Assembly: GCA_034231615.1 (NCBI GenBank)
Contig: CM067318.1
Location: forward strand, 36,055,382-36,119,381
Direction of reading: 5' to 3'
Source: Meghimatium bilineatum
Lineage: Eukaryota; Mollusca; Gastropoda; Stylommatophora; Philomycidae
DNA length: 64,000 nucleotides
Shown one piece after another: positions 21,606 to 46,907 of the stretch (within the stretch, counting starts at the first letter, position 1; every line of letters starts with the position of its first letter). The position numbers and the translations under genes are program-made. Under the pieces are notes generated by a model that saw only the letters and a program-made list of their open reading frames with translations, was not told the DNA's origin and did not search any database.

Positions 21606-21739
21606 AAAGTAATAATATTTACAAACAGATCTTTTCTTTTTTTTTAATTTATGCATGTGATTTACCGGTAGTTAAAAATGTGTTTAACATTGAAATTAAA
21701 TGATACTATGTTGTTATTTTGATTTCCTGGAATTAAGAG

Positions 21740-21930
21740 AGATTAGCTCTTACTTCCTATTTGCTGCGGAGTGGCTTCTCTAGATTTATCCTCTTGCTTC
21801 CTACTTGAATTTTACTTGGTGGTTTCTCTGGAGCTTTATTTTATACCCAGAAGACTGCAACTTTCAGCAAGTGTGCACTGCTACCCAGCAAATCTGTGTC
21901 TGCATCAGAATAGTGTCAATGTCAGGGATG
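21740..21930. repeat. R2 dispersed repeat copy
   Basis: TTAGCTCTTACTTCCTATTTG, GGTTTCTCTGGAGCTTTATTT and CCCAGAAGACTGCAACTTTC match the R2 consensus. Confidence 0.65.
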
Positions 21931-22162
21931 ACCACATCCATCAAAAACAGGAGTATCTGGAATCTTGGCTTGCCATTTGATGTGCATTACTTTTCTAAGA
22001 CAGGTTGTGTGAAAGTGATTGAGCTTCCACACATCATCTATACACGCGGCATGTTTCACCAGTGTATAACATTACTGGAAATACCACTGCTCTGTACATT
22101 TTTAGCTTAGTCTTTAGGTTAATGCCATTTCTATGCCACATAGACCTATTTGCAATGTAACC

Positions 22163-23023
22163 TCATTGCTGGAATGTACTGTTCTTTCTGATGTACTGTG
22201 CCAGTTCCTTGTTCAATCCTTCAGCTTCCATTAGTTTCTTTTCCAGTACTTGAGCATGCTTCATTGCCTTTTCAAGAAGTTGGTCCTTTTGTCGAATCAA
22301 GGCCTCAGCATCTGTCAGCTTTTTCTCCACGTCCTTCCATTTGGCAACTGAATCTTGGAAAACACTCTGGCTAACTTCTAGATCCTTGCATCTTTTCCTC
22401 AAAGCACATATTCTGATTCCATTCCTCTTCTTGGTCTGATTTGTCCTCTTAACAGAATATGTGGCCTTGATATCCTGATTCACCTTCCTTATTGCCTTCA
22501 GCTTCCTTGACAAAGACTCACACTTCTTCGTCATATTTGCAACTGTGCGCTTCTTTTTTGCACAGGCATCACAGTCATATCTCATCTTCTTAGGGGATGG
22601 TGATCTATTTAGTGTACCCGAGAAACAAGGTTGCATATTAAAAGTACATGAAAGAGGTGATGAATGAATTTGAGTAGAATGATGTTGCAAATCATCACTA
22701 GTCAATTTACTAATAAATGATATAGGGAATTGCTCAGGTAAAAAATTCATAAGTATGGACCAGTCTTTGTTGGACATACTCTTTAAATGTTTCGTCAGTT
22801 TTACATTAAAACGCTTCAAAGCTGAAAGAAGACAAGATTCATTGATACGCTTATCTGGTTCTGCAACAAGCACAAGAGACTGGATCTTCCTCATTACATC
22901 TACTGGGGTATTGGTGCGGTCCAGTAACAGCTGTGCAGCATAGCCTTTCTTTACTGGGTACTCAGGTGCAAACTGAGCTACATGTGCCTTCAGATCATGT
23001 ATATTCTTCTTGCTTGCCATCAT
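22163..23023 (-). CDS. Unrecognised basic coiled-coil protein, 286 aa
   Basis: A single long open frame reads on the minus strand from ATG at 23023 to a stop at 22163. I do not recognise the family. Residues 1-115 look globular and mixed (ends ...SNKDWSILMNFLPEQFP). A Ser/Pro-rich link follows (LNRSPSPKK, about 141-149). CDACAKKKR (about 153-161), with one more Cys at about 170, could be half of a metal site but is not a classic zinc finger. From about 160 to 225 it is strongly basic; about 225-280 is heptad-rich with ADAEALIRQKDQLLEK-like register, so a coiled coil. Nuclear location is plausible from the basic stretches. The gene is not flanked by inverted repeats, has low Met/Cys bias and shows no transposase motif. 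A spliced 5' leader is likely (next entry). Two starts (Met1 and Met2) are adjacent. Confidence 0.75.
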   Translation of the reverse strand: MMASKKNIHDLKAHVAQFAPEYPVKKGYAAQLLLDRTNTPVDVMRKIQSLVLVAEPDKRINESCLLSALKRFNVKLTKHLKSMSNKDWSILMNFLPEQFPISFISKLTSDDLQHHSTQIHSSPLSCTFNMQPCFSGTLNRSPSPKKMRYDCDACAKKKRTVANMTKKCESLSRKLKAIRKVNQDIKATYSVKRTNQTKKRNGIRICALRKRCKDLEVSQSVFQDSVAKWKDVEKKLTDAEALIRQKDQLLEKAMKHAQVLEKKLMEAEGLNKELAQYIRKNSTFQQ

Positions 23024-23028
23024 GTCTT

Positions 23029-23674
23029 CTATAAAAACAATAATATAAATATAAGTAAGAAATTCAGGGTATAAAAGAACACAATATTAAAAATTTCGTT
23101 TGATAATTAAAATAAATACATTACATTATTTATTATAAAGTACAAAATAAAATTGAAGCCTCACTAGCTCCAGGCAGAGATATAAATTAAGTGCTCACCC
23201 TCAGCTCATCCCTTTTGCTGCCTTGTAATACAGGACTTTAGTGTGAAAATGTGAGCTCTCTGCCCTCAATGGGAAGTTTCTTAAAAGTTTTATGCGCCAA
23301 TGATAATTACAAAAGTACAATGCTAAGCCTAGAAACTCAAGGTTTATTGTAGGCCTAATTTAAATGTAACATCATTAAGCCTTATAATATTTATATAATA
23401 GGCATAGATCTAAAACCAACATTATCATATTAAGGACTTTCCAATAAATTTACTTTCATGAAGCCTACATTTTAAAAAAAACACTTCCGTCGTATTGGCA
23501 ATTGCATGGTAGTACACTCATAAATGTTGATTTACATTTTACATTGTAACTACATGATCTAGATATTTATACAGTAGATGCACATATGATTTTTAGAAAA
23601 GCCATATGTAAATTAGAGACATAAGAATTACAATATTTAAACAAGAATATTTATTTAAATACACAATTGTTACC
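23029..23674 (-). other. Probable 5' UTR intron of the coiled-coil gene
   Basis: On the minus strand an acceptor TTTTTATAG sits six bases before the start codon (exon begins 23028), and a donor GCAG|GTAACA lies at 23674/23673. This would give a non-coding first exon ending at 23674. It is inferred from splice-site fit only; the intron itself shows no repeat. Confidence 0.45.
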
Positions 23675-24040
23675 TGCAATCAGCATAGCAAGAAACAACA
23701 GCCGGTAAAAAATAAAAATGGCGGACAAGCACACCCATAAAAAATGGATAGACATAAGTTTATAAAATAATTGAACCGATAGACTATACAAGAAGACGAT
23801 GCATTCAAAATTCATACATGGCTTATCAACATTAAAATAAGTACTTGGTTTTCAAATGGCAACAACTAAGACATTAATTATTCAAAAATATCCGCTAATT
23901 TTAATGAAATTCACTTCAGCGTGTCCAAAAACTTGTTATAAAAACTATCTTAATCAACTCGAAGAACAGATCACACTGTCCTCTGACTTGTCCACAAATT
24001 AAAAAAATATAACTTCTAAGTCAGGGACACTATCGTAATG
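23675..24040 (-). promoter_or_regulatory. Presumed promoter region of the coiled-coil gene
   Basis: Upstream of the inferred non-coding exon. It holds a GCCGCCATTTTTA-like block on the minus strand (near 23710-23725). No TATA box is obvious. Boundaries are a guess. Confidence 0.25.
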
Positions 24041-24081
24041 ACAATGGAAAGTGGTCATCTCCAGCGTGACCAGAATTTTGG

Positions 24082-24245
24082 TTTTCTTCTTCTGCGTTCG
24101 TTCTCAAACTCCTGCAGATTAGCAGGATGTAGTCCGGAGAACGGAATGCGCTGTGTCATGGTTTACAGCATTGCTGCGATATCTGCGCCTTTCGGTCTGA
24201 CACATCCGACTTCAGCGTGGCTCTGGGTCACTGACCCTGTTGTTC
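24082..24245 (-). mobile_element. R1 SINE-like element, 5'-truncated
   Basis: Close match to the tail half of R1 (CTTCTTCTGCGTTCGTTCTC to GGGTCACTGACCCT). The part with the GGCGACTAAG block is missing; since sense is minus, this is a 5' truncation. No target duplication was found. Confidence 0.75.
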
Positions 24246-24333
24246 GTCCATCACAAGTGATGATGACTATTTGTTACATCCACTTTTGAAAATTCAATTT
24301 TAGTTATGTCCTTGATTATGAGTTCGTAGATGG

Positions 24334-25062
24334 CTAATGAGCCCTATTCGAGTCCTTGGACTCCAGTTCTTTCATTGTGATTGGTGCCTCCATGACTTCA
24401 GGTATAGGTTCGCTTTGTCCAATGTTTTGCTGGTTCTCTCGAACCTCCTGTTGCTTGTCTGGGCTGACTTTGATGTTATTGTCTTCTGCAAAGGAATCTG
24501 CAAAATAATCAGCTGCATGTTTACCTGTTAAAATGTTTTTATCTTTATAAAGTGTGATCCTGGTATTTCTCCCTGTAACTTCGTCATTTAGTTGTTTTAC
24601 AAGTTTCCATAATTTCCTAGTATCTCTTTCTAGGTTCAGCGACTCTTTTTTTCTTTTCAGCTGCTCCGTTGGCTTGTAACTTGGCTCTTTGAAATTTAGC
24701 CTTTGTTTGCTGATATTTGTTGTGATTTTCTTGGCTAGGTCTGTTCTCAGCCTGCTCTCTAGATGTTTCCATCTCATTTTGCAGCTTCTCCAGTTCATCA
24801 TTCCAGTAGGGTTTGTAGTTTTTGCGTGCCCCCTGGGTATGGTTTTACTAGCAGCATGTAATATACATCTATTAAATTCACTCACTGCTCCATTGATGTC
24901 TTTGTCCAAGTTCATGTCCTTAGCTAGAACACTGGTTAAATGCTGGTACATTTTCCAGTCTGCCCTCTTATAGTTCCACCTAGTGAGTGTGATCCTGTCC
25001 TTGGTAAATTCATTGTGGATTTCCAGAAATACTGGTCTTTGGTCACAAGCGAAGATGAGCAT
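24334..25062 (-). pseudogene. Non-LTR retrotransposon ORF fragment (endonuclease-RT linker)
   Basis: A 242-residue open frame without reverse-transcriptase catalytic motifs. LITLTRWNYKRADWKMYQHL, ILHAASKTIPRGHAK and DYFADSFAED are typical of the linker between endonuclease and RT in jockey-group ORF2 proteins. It breaks off just where the RT domain should begin (MKELESKDSNRAH), so the element is 3'-truncated on this side. The open frame is the longest surviving LINE frame in the window. Confidence 0.75.
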
Positions 25063-25064
25063 GG

Positions 25065-27000
25065 CATTCAGTCAGCAAGACATGTAGGCCTATGCCTTGC
25101 ATACGGTACTTTCGGAGGATTTATGTGTCTTGTACTCCATCCTGACAACGTACACCCATGAAGTTTCTTAGACACCGAAGGTGTAAAGAGCGTGTCTCAC
25201 ATAGACAGTCCAGGATGGCGCAGCATAAAGCAGTGTTGGTAGAACAACTACGCGGTACACGTCCAACATAATTGTCAAACTGAGACCACGCCTGATCCAG
25301 ACGTTGGCTCAAGGCTCCCGAATGCCGCGAGCAATACGCAGGGCAACATCCTCGTCAATTATCGTAGTTTGCGATAGAGTGCTGCCGAGATATACAAACT
25401 TATTACCAGTATTGAGTTTTATCCCTGTACTGTGATTATTGGTTCTGTGTAGGGGATACCTCGTGCTGGTTGATACATTACTAATGTCTTCGCTTTGCAG
25501 ATGGTGAGACCGAACGCATCACAGGCCCAACGAAAAGAGGTACATGCTGTCCTGCATGTCTTTCAAACTGGTAGCGTTTAGTGCACAATCGTTGGCGAAC
25601 AATGTCTATTTTAGTTTTGATCTTGGCGTTCAATCTACTTAGATTGAATAGCCTTCCGATAGCGAAAGCAAATTCCTGCACTGTTATTCCGGAAGGCATA
25701 ATTTAACATGACAGAGAACACCATATCAAATAGCGTTGGACCCAGGACACAACCCAGTTTGACACCGTTAGTTACTGGAAGTGTGGCGTATGGTTGTAAA
25801 CAACTCATCATGTACACGACAGCAAAAGCATGCGGCCTTTTTCACACAGCTACAAACTCCTTAACGGGAGTTATACCATCATGAAACTGACGAATCATGT
25901 TGGTGAATTTTTCGGGACATACAAATTTGGCCATGATCTTTCATAGTCCTTCGCGATGTACGGTGTCGAATGCCTTAGTTAGTTCGACAAATGTGATGTA
26001 GAGAACAATGTTCTATTCGCTTTTCATATGTGTCTGTCAGTGAATATCATGTCAACCGTAGTTCTGCCCTGTCGATAGCCACATTGGCTCTCTGGGAGAA
26101 GACGACTCTCAAGATGGGCTTGCAGTCTGTTTAACAGGACCCTAGCCAGAATCTTGCCTGCTATAGAGAGCAGGGATATGCATCAGTGTTTGTCGCAAGC
26201 TAGACGATTTCCTTTTCTCTTGTAAAGATATATGGTGGAATCATCCTTAAAGTCTTGTGGTATTGCTTCCAGGTTTCACATTGTATGGAAGAGCTCTGTG
26301 AATTTAGCAGTCATAACAGGGCCACTGACGGCGTAAACTTCGGTTGGAATGGGGTCTGAACCTGCCGCTTTTCCTATGGACAAATTTGAGATTGCTTTCT
26401 CCATCTCCTCAAGGCAAGGGGCTCCGGTAATGAATGATTGATTGGTATTTGCGTGATGCGCGCAATCGCTTCGTCGTTGATGTTGGATGGGCAGATTAGT
26501 ACATTTTCAAAATGTTCAGCACAGCTTTTGAGAATTTCCTCTTTGTCAGTTATGGTATGCTTTCCATCTGCGCTTAGAAGAGGAGACGCCCCTGAAGACT
26601 GAGGGCCATAAATTACTTTTAGAGCTGAATAAAATTTCTGCGTATTATTGCTGTCAGCGTAATGATGTATCTCTTTGGCTTTGCTAATAAATCATGAGTC
26701 TTGCATCCTCCTTAGTTATTTATGTGCGTTTTTGTTTTAGTTTTCGTGCAGTGTCTTTTTGTTGGTTGATGTGGGGGTCGTTTAGGTAAGCTTTGTGCTG
26801 TTTGTACTTGTTGTGAGTTTTGATCTGTACATCGTTTTCGTCAATCCAGTCTTGATGCCTGCGACAGCAACTTCCACCATTTCTGCTGTAGTTCTGTAGA
26901 TAATTCCACTGAGGTTTTCCCAGCTTTTTGGAATGTATATGGAGTCGACTGTCAATGGTGAATTGTATTCTTGTTATTAATAGTCAGGACAACTGGGTTA
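25065..27000 (-). pseudogene. Non-LTR retrotransposon reverse transcriptase, frame-broken
   Basis: Read 5' to 3' on the minus strand: HHYADSNNTQKFYSALKVIY and YGPQSSGASPLLSADGKHT (near 26680-26560), RGISLLS-like region, TFVELTKAFDTVHREGL (motif A near 25990, with E for the usual first D of F-V-D), VTNGVKLGCVLGPTLFD (25770-25730, G for the usual RQG), then CDAFGLTICKAKT and the C-terminal FGSLSQRLDQAW and HLRCLRNFMGVRCQDGVQDT. At least five frameshifts or stops. It belongs to the widespread endonuclease/RT type often labelled CFDP2/RTE-like; exact clade not determined. Confidence 0.85.
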
Positions 27001-27149
27001 ACAGTGTTAGTAACTCTTTAGCTTACGAAAAGTAAATACAGGTCGGGAAAATAGCGCAGTTTGTAAACTCAGATTTGATCTGATACACTACACGATCAGG
27101 CACTATATTATCAAAATTTTAGCTTTATGTCCAGTTTTATAATAGAAGA

Positions 27150-41891
<14,742 letters not shown>

Positions 41892-42560
41892 AATAATATT
41901 TCTGTACATTTAATTATTGCATTTTGTTATTTTTAACCACACTGGGACAATCTGTACAAGTTCCCTCCACTGTCTGTGTTTACTCAGCTGTTATTGTATT
42001 ATGTCCATAGCCTGAAAAATCTTTACTGCATAAACATGAACTTCACAGATTGAATCATGCATAGATAATGATGAAATAATCCCAGATTACTCAAGTGGCT
42101 CTGACAGTCCATAGTCTCTCTGACAGAAGCATAGATTCTTCTCAGTTGTGTAACTGAAGTGGCACCAAGACTCATAGAAGATTGTCTCAAAGGCGTGGTT
42201 GCGTAAGGGGGTATTGGGGGGGGGGGGGGTATGGATGCATGATTAGTCCCTGTAGGGAGGCATTTCACCGCACCAGTATCCAAGGATTACCACATCCTGC
42301 CAGGAGCACAATACACACTTCTAGGCCAACTCTCTCATCATTCTTCTGTCAGATTTACTGACTCATCCGCAGTGATGAAACACCTAGAATTACCTGTCAT
42401 CTAGGAGTCTGCCACAAAAGGACAAAGTTGCAATGTCTGCTGGAATACATCTCTTTATCATTCATGGAGATGGTTTGATGAAAGACAAAAATAAGAAATT
42501 TAGACAAGATGCGAAGACATTTTTTTCACAGTTGAGATTACGTCAGCTTATCCCCCCCAA
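41892..42560. other. UBE2T 3' flank, no recognised gene
   Basis: The 3' UTR must begin here but no AATAAA is obvious. A run of 13 G is at about 42217-42229. An R1-like piece (CGTAGTCGCCTCCTACAACA) starts near 42566. Confidence 0.4.
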
Positions 42561-42565
42561 CTTTC

Positions 42566-42640
42566 CGTAGTCGCCTCCTACAACATGCCTGGATAGAAGA
42601 CAGTGACCCTATTCTTTGCACCCTGAACCAGAAGTCTAGT
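42566..42640 (-). repeat. R1 fragment
   Basis: GTAGTCGCCTCCTACAACAT and ATTCTTTGCACCC match the 5' part of R1 (minus sense). Confidence 0.55.
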
Positions 42641-42659
42641 CCCCGGGCAAAAGCATGCA

Positions 42660-43290
42660 TAGAAATAAAGGGTATCTTTATCAATTGAAGTCACAAGACA
42701 TCTTCTCGTTCGGAGTTTGACATGTCTAAACAGCAAGTCCTGTTTTCTTAATAAATGCTGCTGTATTTGAAAGCTCCTCAGTGCTCCCATACATCTTTCT
42801 GTGGATATCCATCTCTGTGGGCCAGTGTTCTTCCCGTAACTGGTTTAGTGTATTGCAGTCTTGCAGGATATGTTCAGCTGTCTGTTCTGCCTGCCCACAA
42901 AGGCACAGTGGTAATGGGACCAATCTTAGTCTATTTAAGTGGCTGTTTAATCTGTTGTATCCTGTTCTGAGGCGGAAGATAATAACCTGCTCTGCTCTGT
43001 CGAGATAGTGGTAATTGTCTTTTGGGTGGTCGACTTTCCTGATGGCTTTGATGAGGGTTTTCTTTTCTTGTTAGGTGATTCCTTGGTCTTTTTGTTCCTG
43101 TGTTGCTCCATCCTTTGCCAGTCTGTCTGCCTCTTCATTTCCTGGTATGCCACAGTGGGATGGTATCCACTGTAGTACTACCCTTTGTATGCTCACTTCT
43201 TGCATGGCTTTCTTCAGGTCTGGCAGTTTATTGCTGTCAAGGGCTTGTAGGACAGACATAGCATCAGTAAGAAATACCATCTGCTGGCAT
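42660..43290 (-). pseudogene. Non-LTR retrotransposon RNase H and C-terminal Cys domain
   Basis: Minus strand: VFLTDAMSVLQALDSNKLPD (TDAMS carries an RNase H Asp), LQWIPSHCGIPGNEEADRLA (the final RNase H His/Asp block), then a stop and VPLPLCLCGQAEQTAEHILQ with DCNTLNQLREEHWP. Less decayed than the homologous copy at 29139-29800. It ends at CGAACGAGAAGATG around 42716. Confidence 0.87.
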
Positions 43291-43299
43291 TGACTTGTA

Positions 43300-43440
43300 A
43301 ATAACAGAAGATAAGGCAGATAATAACAGAACTACAAGCTCTGTTAGCTCGAAACAAGCTTCTAGTCCCCAGGCAAAAGCATGCATAGAAACAAAGTGTC
43401 CTTATCAATTTAAGTCACAAGGCAGATAATTTAACAGCAA
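43300..43440. repeat. Short dispersed repeat, two local copies
   Basis: CAGGCAAAAGCATGCATAGA with AACAAAG or AATAAAGG occurs at 43373-43400 and (as GGGCAAAAGCATGCATAGA) at 42643-42670. Nearby AACTACAAGCTCTGTTAGCT with CGAAACAAGCTTCTAG matches R3 at 48577-48612. Confidence 0.6.
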
Positions 43441-43840
43441 CAAAAAGTGTTCATTTTAGCATTGTGCATAAGAAAAAAACACAACACACTTGTATCCAAT
43501 AGGAGCAATCCATGGATGTGTCCATATCACATTGCCCATATAAACCTGATTACCATTTCATCTGTTCATGTATGTCATGAAGCTCCAGGTCAGGAAGACA
43601 TGATGTTTTCGATTCCCTCTCATAATTATTCACAATATGTTCTTTATATCTTCCTTTCAACTTTGCAGATCACAATTCATCAACAAACATCTCTCATCAC
43701 CGTCAGACTATTTATTCCAAAACTTTCCATGTCCTATCCAAATCCTTTCTTTGCTTCCTTCTAGGTGGGCCTATTTTGGATCATTGGTTTGTTTTTTTGG
43801 TGCTGTCGAAGTTATGTTAAATAAATATTTCAATATTTAT
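43441..43840. other. Intergenic DNA without recognised features
   Basis: Open stretches on the plus strand show no domain. Nothing else seen. Confidence 0.35.
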
Positions 43841-43849
43841 CCCATCCAA

Positions 43850-44095
43850 GACGAATGTATCAGGTCATCGGCACAAATAAAATGGCGACAACTCATTTCC
43901 ATTCTCTGGACCACATCTTGCTGGAAATCTAGTAGGACCGTTGTCCTGCTACAAGAGAGATCCAGTGAGAGTTTCTTCTTCAGTGTTCATTCTCACACTT
44001 CTGCTGCATCTCTTGTTAATATTAGGTAGCAAATGCATTGTACCATTTTATTTGCACCCATGGTCCGACACATCCGTCTTTAGCGGACATTGAGA
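43850..44095. repeat. Inverted pair of R1b copies
   Basis: 43855-43975 is R1b in plus sense (AATAAAATGGCGACAACTCA, TGGAAATCTAGTAGGACCGT) and 43976-44095 is R1b in minus sense (TTCTTCAGTGTTCATTCTCA, CCGACACATCCGTCTT). They meet tail to tail, making a long imperfect hairpin. Confidence 0.75.
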
Positions 44096-44190
44096 GTTTG
44101 AGAATGAATGCTGCAGAAGATATGTTAGTTAAGAATCAGATAATGAAGTGCACTTATAAAAAAAAAAATGCAAACCAGTAAAAATAAGTA

Positions 44191-44366
44191 TAGCGGAATT
44201 CCATTATAACAACTTGGTCAGGACTGACAAAATATGTATGTAATAACAGAAATTTGCTATATACAGTACAAACAATAAAGGATAAAAATAATTGAGGATT
44301 TTTAAAAGTGTTGTTATGTACAGAAATTTGTTATATAACAGAATGTGCTATAGAGGGATTCCACTG
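44191..44366. mobile_element. pogo-like MITE, complete (176 bp)
   Basis: Starts TAGCGGAATTCCATTATAAC and ends TATAGAGGGATTCCACTG, flanked by TA on both sides. It is a complete copy in the orientation opposite to 54129-54297. Confidence 0.78.
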
Positions 44367-44764
44367 TACTGAAATCAAGATGTATGGATGAAAGTATCAC
44401 ATGTTTGTGTACAAAAATTATGTATCACAGCATAAATTTATTACAGTAATTTTAAGAACAATTCAAGTTTGTAAATATGCCAGACATCAGCACATCTTTA
44501 TTTAAAATTTATTGAAATATATTAATCATAAGTAATCAGAAATTATGAATAAAGTGAAGGTCTTGATTTATTCTTCTTACTTACTTTAATTATATTCTAA
44601 TTTCTTCATATTGTAGCCATGTTGGAATTTACAAAGCTTGCTATGGGAAAACTAAATGCCTGACAGAATAACTATATAAACAGTTTCAGGTCTCTTTGGA
44701 CATGATGTCCATTGGCTAGTGGAATGTGTTCTTACCCATCCCAACACCTTCCCACCCACTTGGA
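44367..44764. other. Intergenic DNA without recognised features
   Basis: AT-rich; nothing recognised. Confidence 0.35.
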
Positions 44765-44968
44765 TATATACACTTTATTCTTCGTACAGTAAGCTGTTAT
44801 AAAAGGATGTACTATAAAGGTTTTATAGCACATCTTTTTTACAACATATTTTCCTATATAAAACCTTTGAAAATTTCCAATTATATTTATTCTTTGTAGT
44901 CTACTGTTGTTACATGCATATTTTGCCAGGCCGAACCAAGAAGTTATAACGGATTCCACTCTATTATT
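44765..44968. repeat. pogo-like MITE, diverged copy
   Basis: TATAAAGGTTTTATAGCACA, AACCTTTGAAAATTTCCAATT, ATTCTTTGTAGTCTACTGTT and AAGTTATAACGGATTCCACT follow the family order. Confidence 0.6.
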
Positions 44969-45790
44969 TTACTGCCAGACAGAAAGAACCTCCATAAATG
45001 AGACAAATCTAAGGATGTCATACAAGGGCCAAGGTCATGTTTAATATTCCAGCTTGGAAGGGGCACACTGCAATATGACATTATACTTCTTGAAATATTC
45101 TGCTAACTCTTGACTGTGAATCTTAAATGCAGATTGAGGATAAAATAAAACAACTGCAGTATTGAAAGGATAATCATGAATGAATGGATATGACAACAAT
45201 ATACAGAGCAACCAAGCAAACTTCCAGATAGTCATTAAAAAAAGGCAGTCAAACTTTCGAAAGATGATAGCTGCTACAGCAGCACAAAATCTTTAATGCC
45301 ATTCACACATATTTCAAATGAGCTAGGTTACTGCTTGAGCTACAAGGCTCAGGCATCTTAAACTATACAGAGGAAGAGATATAAATAAATAATACAAGTG
45401 CTTGCACTTTGAGGATTAAGTGTGCAAGGAACAGTTTACCAATGGAGGCATTAACATTCAGTATAGGTGCAAAAAACGTGAGGAATAAGTGTGCAAGGAA
45501 CAATTTACCCATGGAGACATTAACATTCAGTATATGTGCAGATACCTGAAATACATATCGTGATCCTGTAAATCTTCCATAGAAAATATGGGATGCTTGT
45601 ACTACTAGCAGGCATAACAATTTTGTCAATAAAAATAGCACAAAACAGCCATCATATCCAAAAATATTTGAATACCAAACAATTTGAAATAAACAATGAC
45701 AATGTAACATTGCAGGACTATTTTCTTTCTATAGATATCTGATAATATTAGGTAGCATATCCTGGACAGGATGTATCAATCATCACAGCC
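44969..45790. other. Intergenic DNA with one tandem duplication
   Basis: Nothing is recognised except a two-copy duplication of about 68 bp at 45414-45540. Confidence 0.4.
45414..45540. repeat. 68-bp tandem duplication
   Basis: AAGTGTGCAAGGAACA(G/A)TTTA and GGCATTAACATTCAGTATA-type blocks occur twice. On the minus strand it encodes a repeated NVNxSxGKLFLAHL phrase, which is a by-product. Confidence 0.85.
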
Positions 45791-46130
45791 TTTCAAAACT
45801 CCTGCCGATATTCCTGCTTCTATGAGCGTCTTGTTCAGGTGGTCTTTATCTTGCGTCTATTTTCTTTGTGACCTACCTCTTTTTGATTGCCCCTCATTAT
45901 AGTCTTTTCTAGGCTGTTATGTTTTTTTATATGGCCAAAATATTGTAATTTTCTAGAAAGAACCTTGTTGTTTACACAGTTTTCTTTTACTTTCCATTCT
46001 CTCAGTCCCTTTGGTAATCTTTTTGGACTATTGTATTCTGAAGATTCTTCTGTAAGCAATTTTTTTCTTACCTTATTGGAGATTGTCCAAATAGAATCTG
46101 TACAGCGGAACAATTTGGACTCCGTACTGG
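45790..46130 (-). pseudogene. Non-LTR retrotransposon C-terminal fragment
   Basis: Minus-strand open stretch 46113-45835 with LSRKLQYFGHIKKHNSLEKT then IMRGNQKE, the standard LQ(Y/W)FGHI..R..SLEKTIM C-terminus. The basic RRGRPR-like end is altered. Confidence 0.75.
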
Positions 46131-46269
46131 GGTGTCACGTCAAAGAATTTGAATATATGGCACACTCCTAACTTGATGTGCCAACTAAACACCCCAAAAT
46201 AGGTGAACATTGTACATCTGAAATATACCTGCACTAATGTGCAACAAGTTTCTTTCAGAAAAAAATTTG

Positions 46270-46440
46270 CATACATATATGTACATACAATCTCATTACA
46301 TAACATGTATGTCATACAATCTTGTCACATACATATATTCATCTTGTTATATACATATATGTACGCCTTCATACATTCTTGTTAAATACATATATATGTT
46401 CATGCAACCTTGTTTCCAGTACATACATACATATTAGTGT
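46270..46440. repeat. ACATATATGT-rich microsatellite-like array
   Basis: Repeated ATACATATATGTACATACA and ATTCTTGTTA(A/T)ATACATATA phrases with a loose period near 32 bp. Confidence 0.7.
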
Positions 46441-46840
46441 CAATGATAAACTGAAATCAAGTTAGAAATGCAAATATTTTCCCTCTAAGGTGTTTCCTGC
46501 TTATGCAGATCGTGTAGTAGTTTGAACAGCTACAAAACTGCGTGTGAAAATAAATCTTGAGGATATATTTATAGATTCGCAGCCCTAGATTTTATTCGTG
46601 GAATGGTAAATTATAGGCACTGCATTGTCTGACAAAGTAAACAGCTTAGATTTAAAAAACTTGTAAATATAAACTGGACAACATTTAGAATTTTACAGTA
46701 ACAATAACCAGACAGAACTGAGCCTTTGACTATTGCACATGCTCTTTGTCTTTTCAGTCTTGCTTGCTTTGGAATCATTGTCAACATTTACACATTTGTA
46801 TTTTACTCAGAACGTCTCACTGAGACACGTGTACAGTGGA
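46441..46840. other. Intergenic DNA without recognised features
   Basis: Nothing recognised. A pogo-like MITE left end (CAGTGGAATGCCTCTATAG) starts near 46833 and runs into R3. Confidence 0.4.
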
Positions 46841-46907
46841 ATGCCTCTATAGTGCATTCTTTTATAACAAATTTCCTTATATAACATTTTTCAAAATCTC
46901 CAATTAT
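46833..46907. repeat. pogo-like MITE left part, interrupted by R3
   Basis: TACAGTGGAATGCCTCTATA, CTTATATAACATTTTTCAAA and TCTCCAATTATA are the first 75 bp of the family; then R3 begins at CTTCTGCGTTCGC. Confidence 0.7.

Noticed and set aside
24334-25062. 242-codon open frame as a host gene
   Set aside because: Its composition and motifs match the endonuclease-RT linker of jockey-group ORF2, and it stops where the RT would begin.
46073-46437. Overlapping short frames rich in Y, H and I
   Set aside because: They come from an ACATATATGT-rich array.
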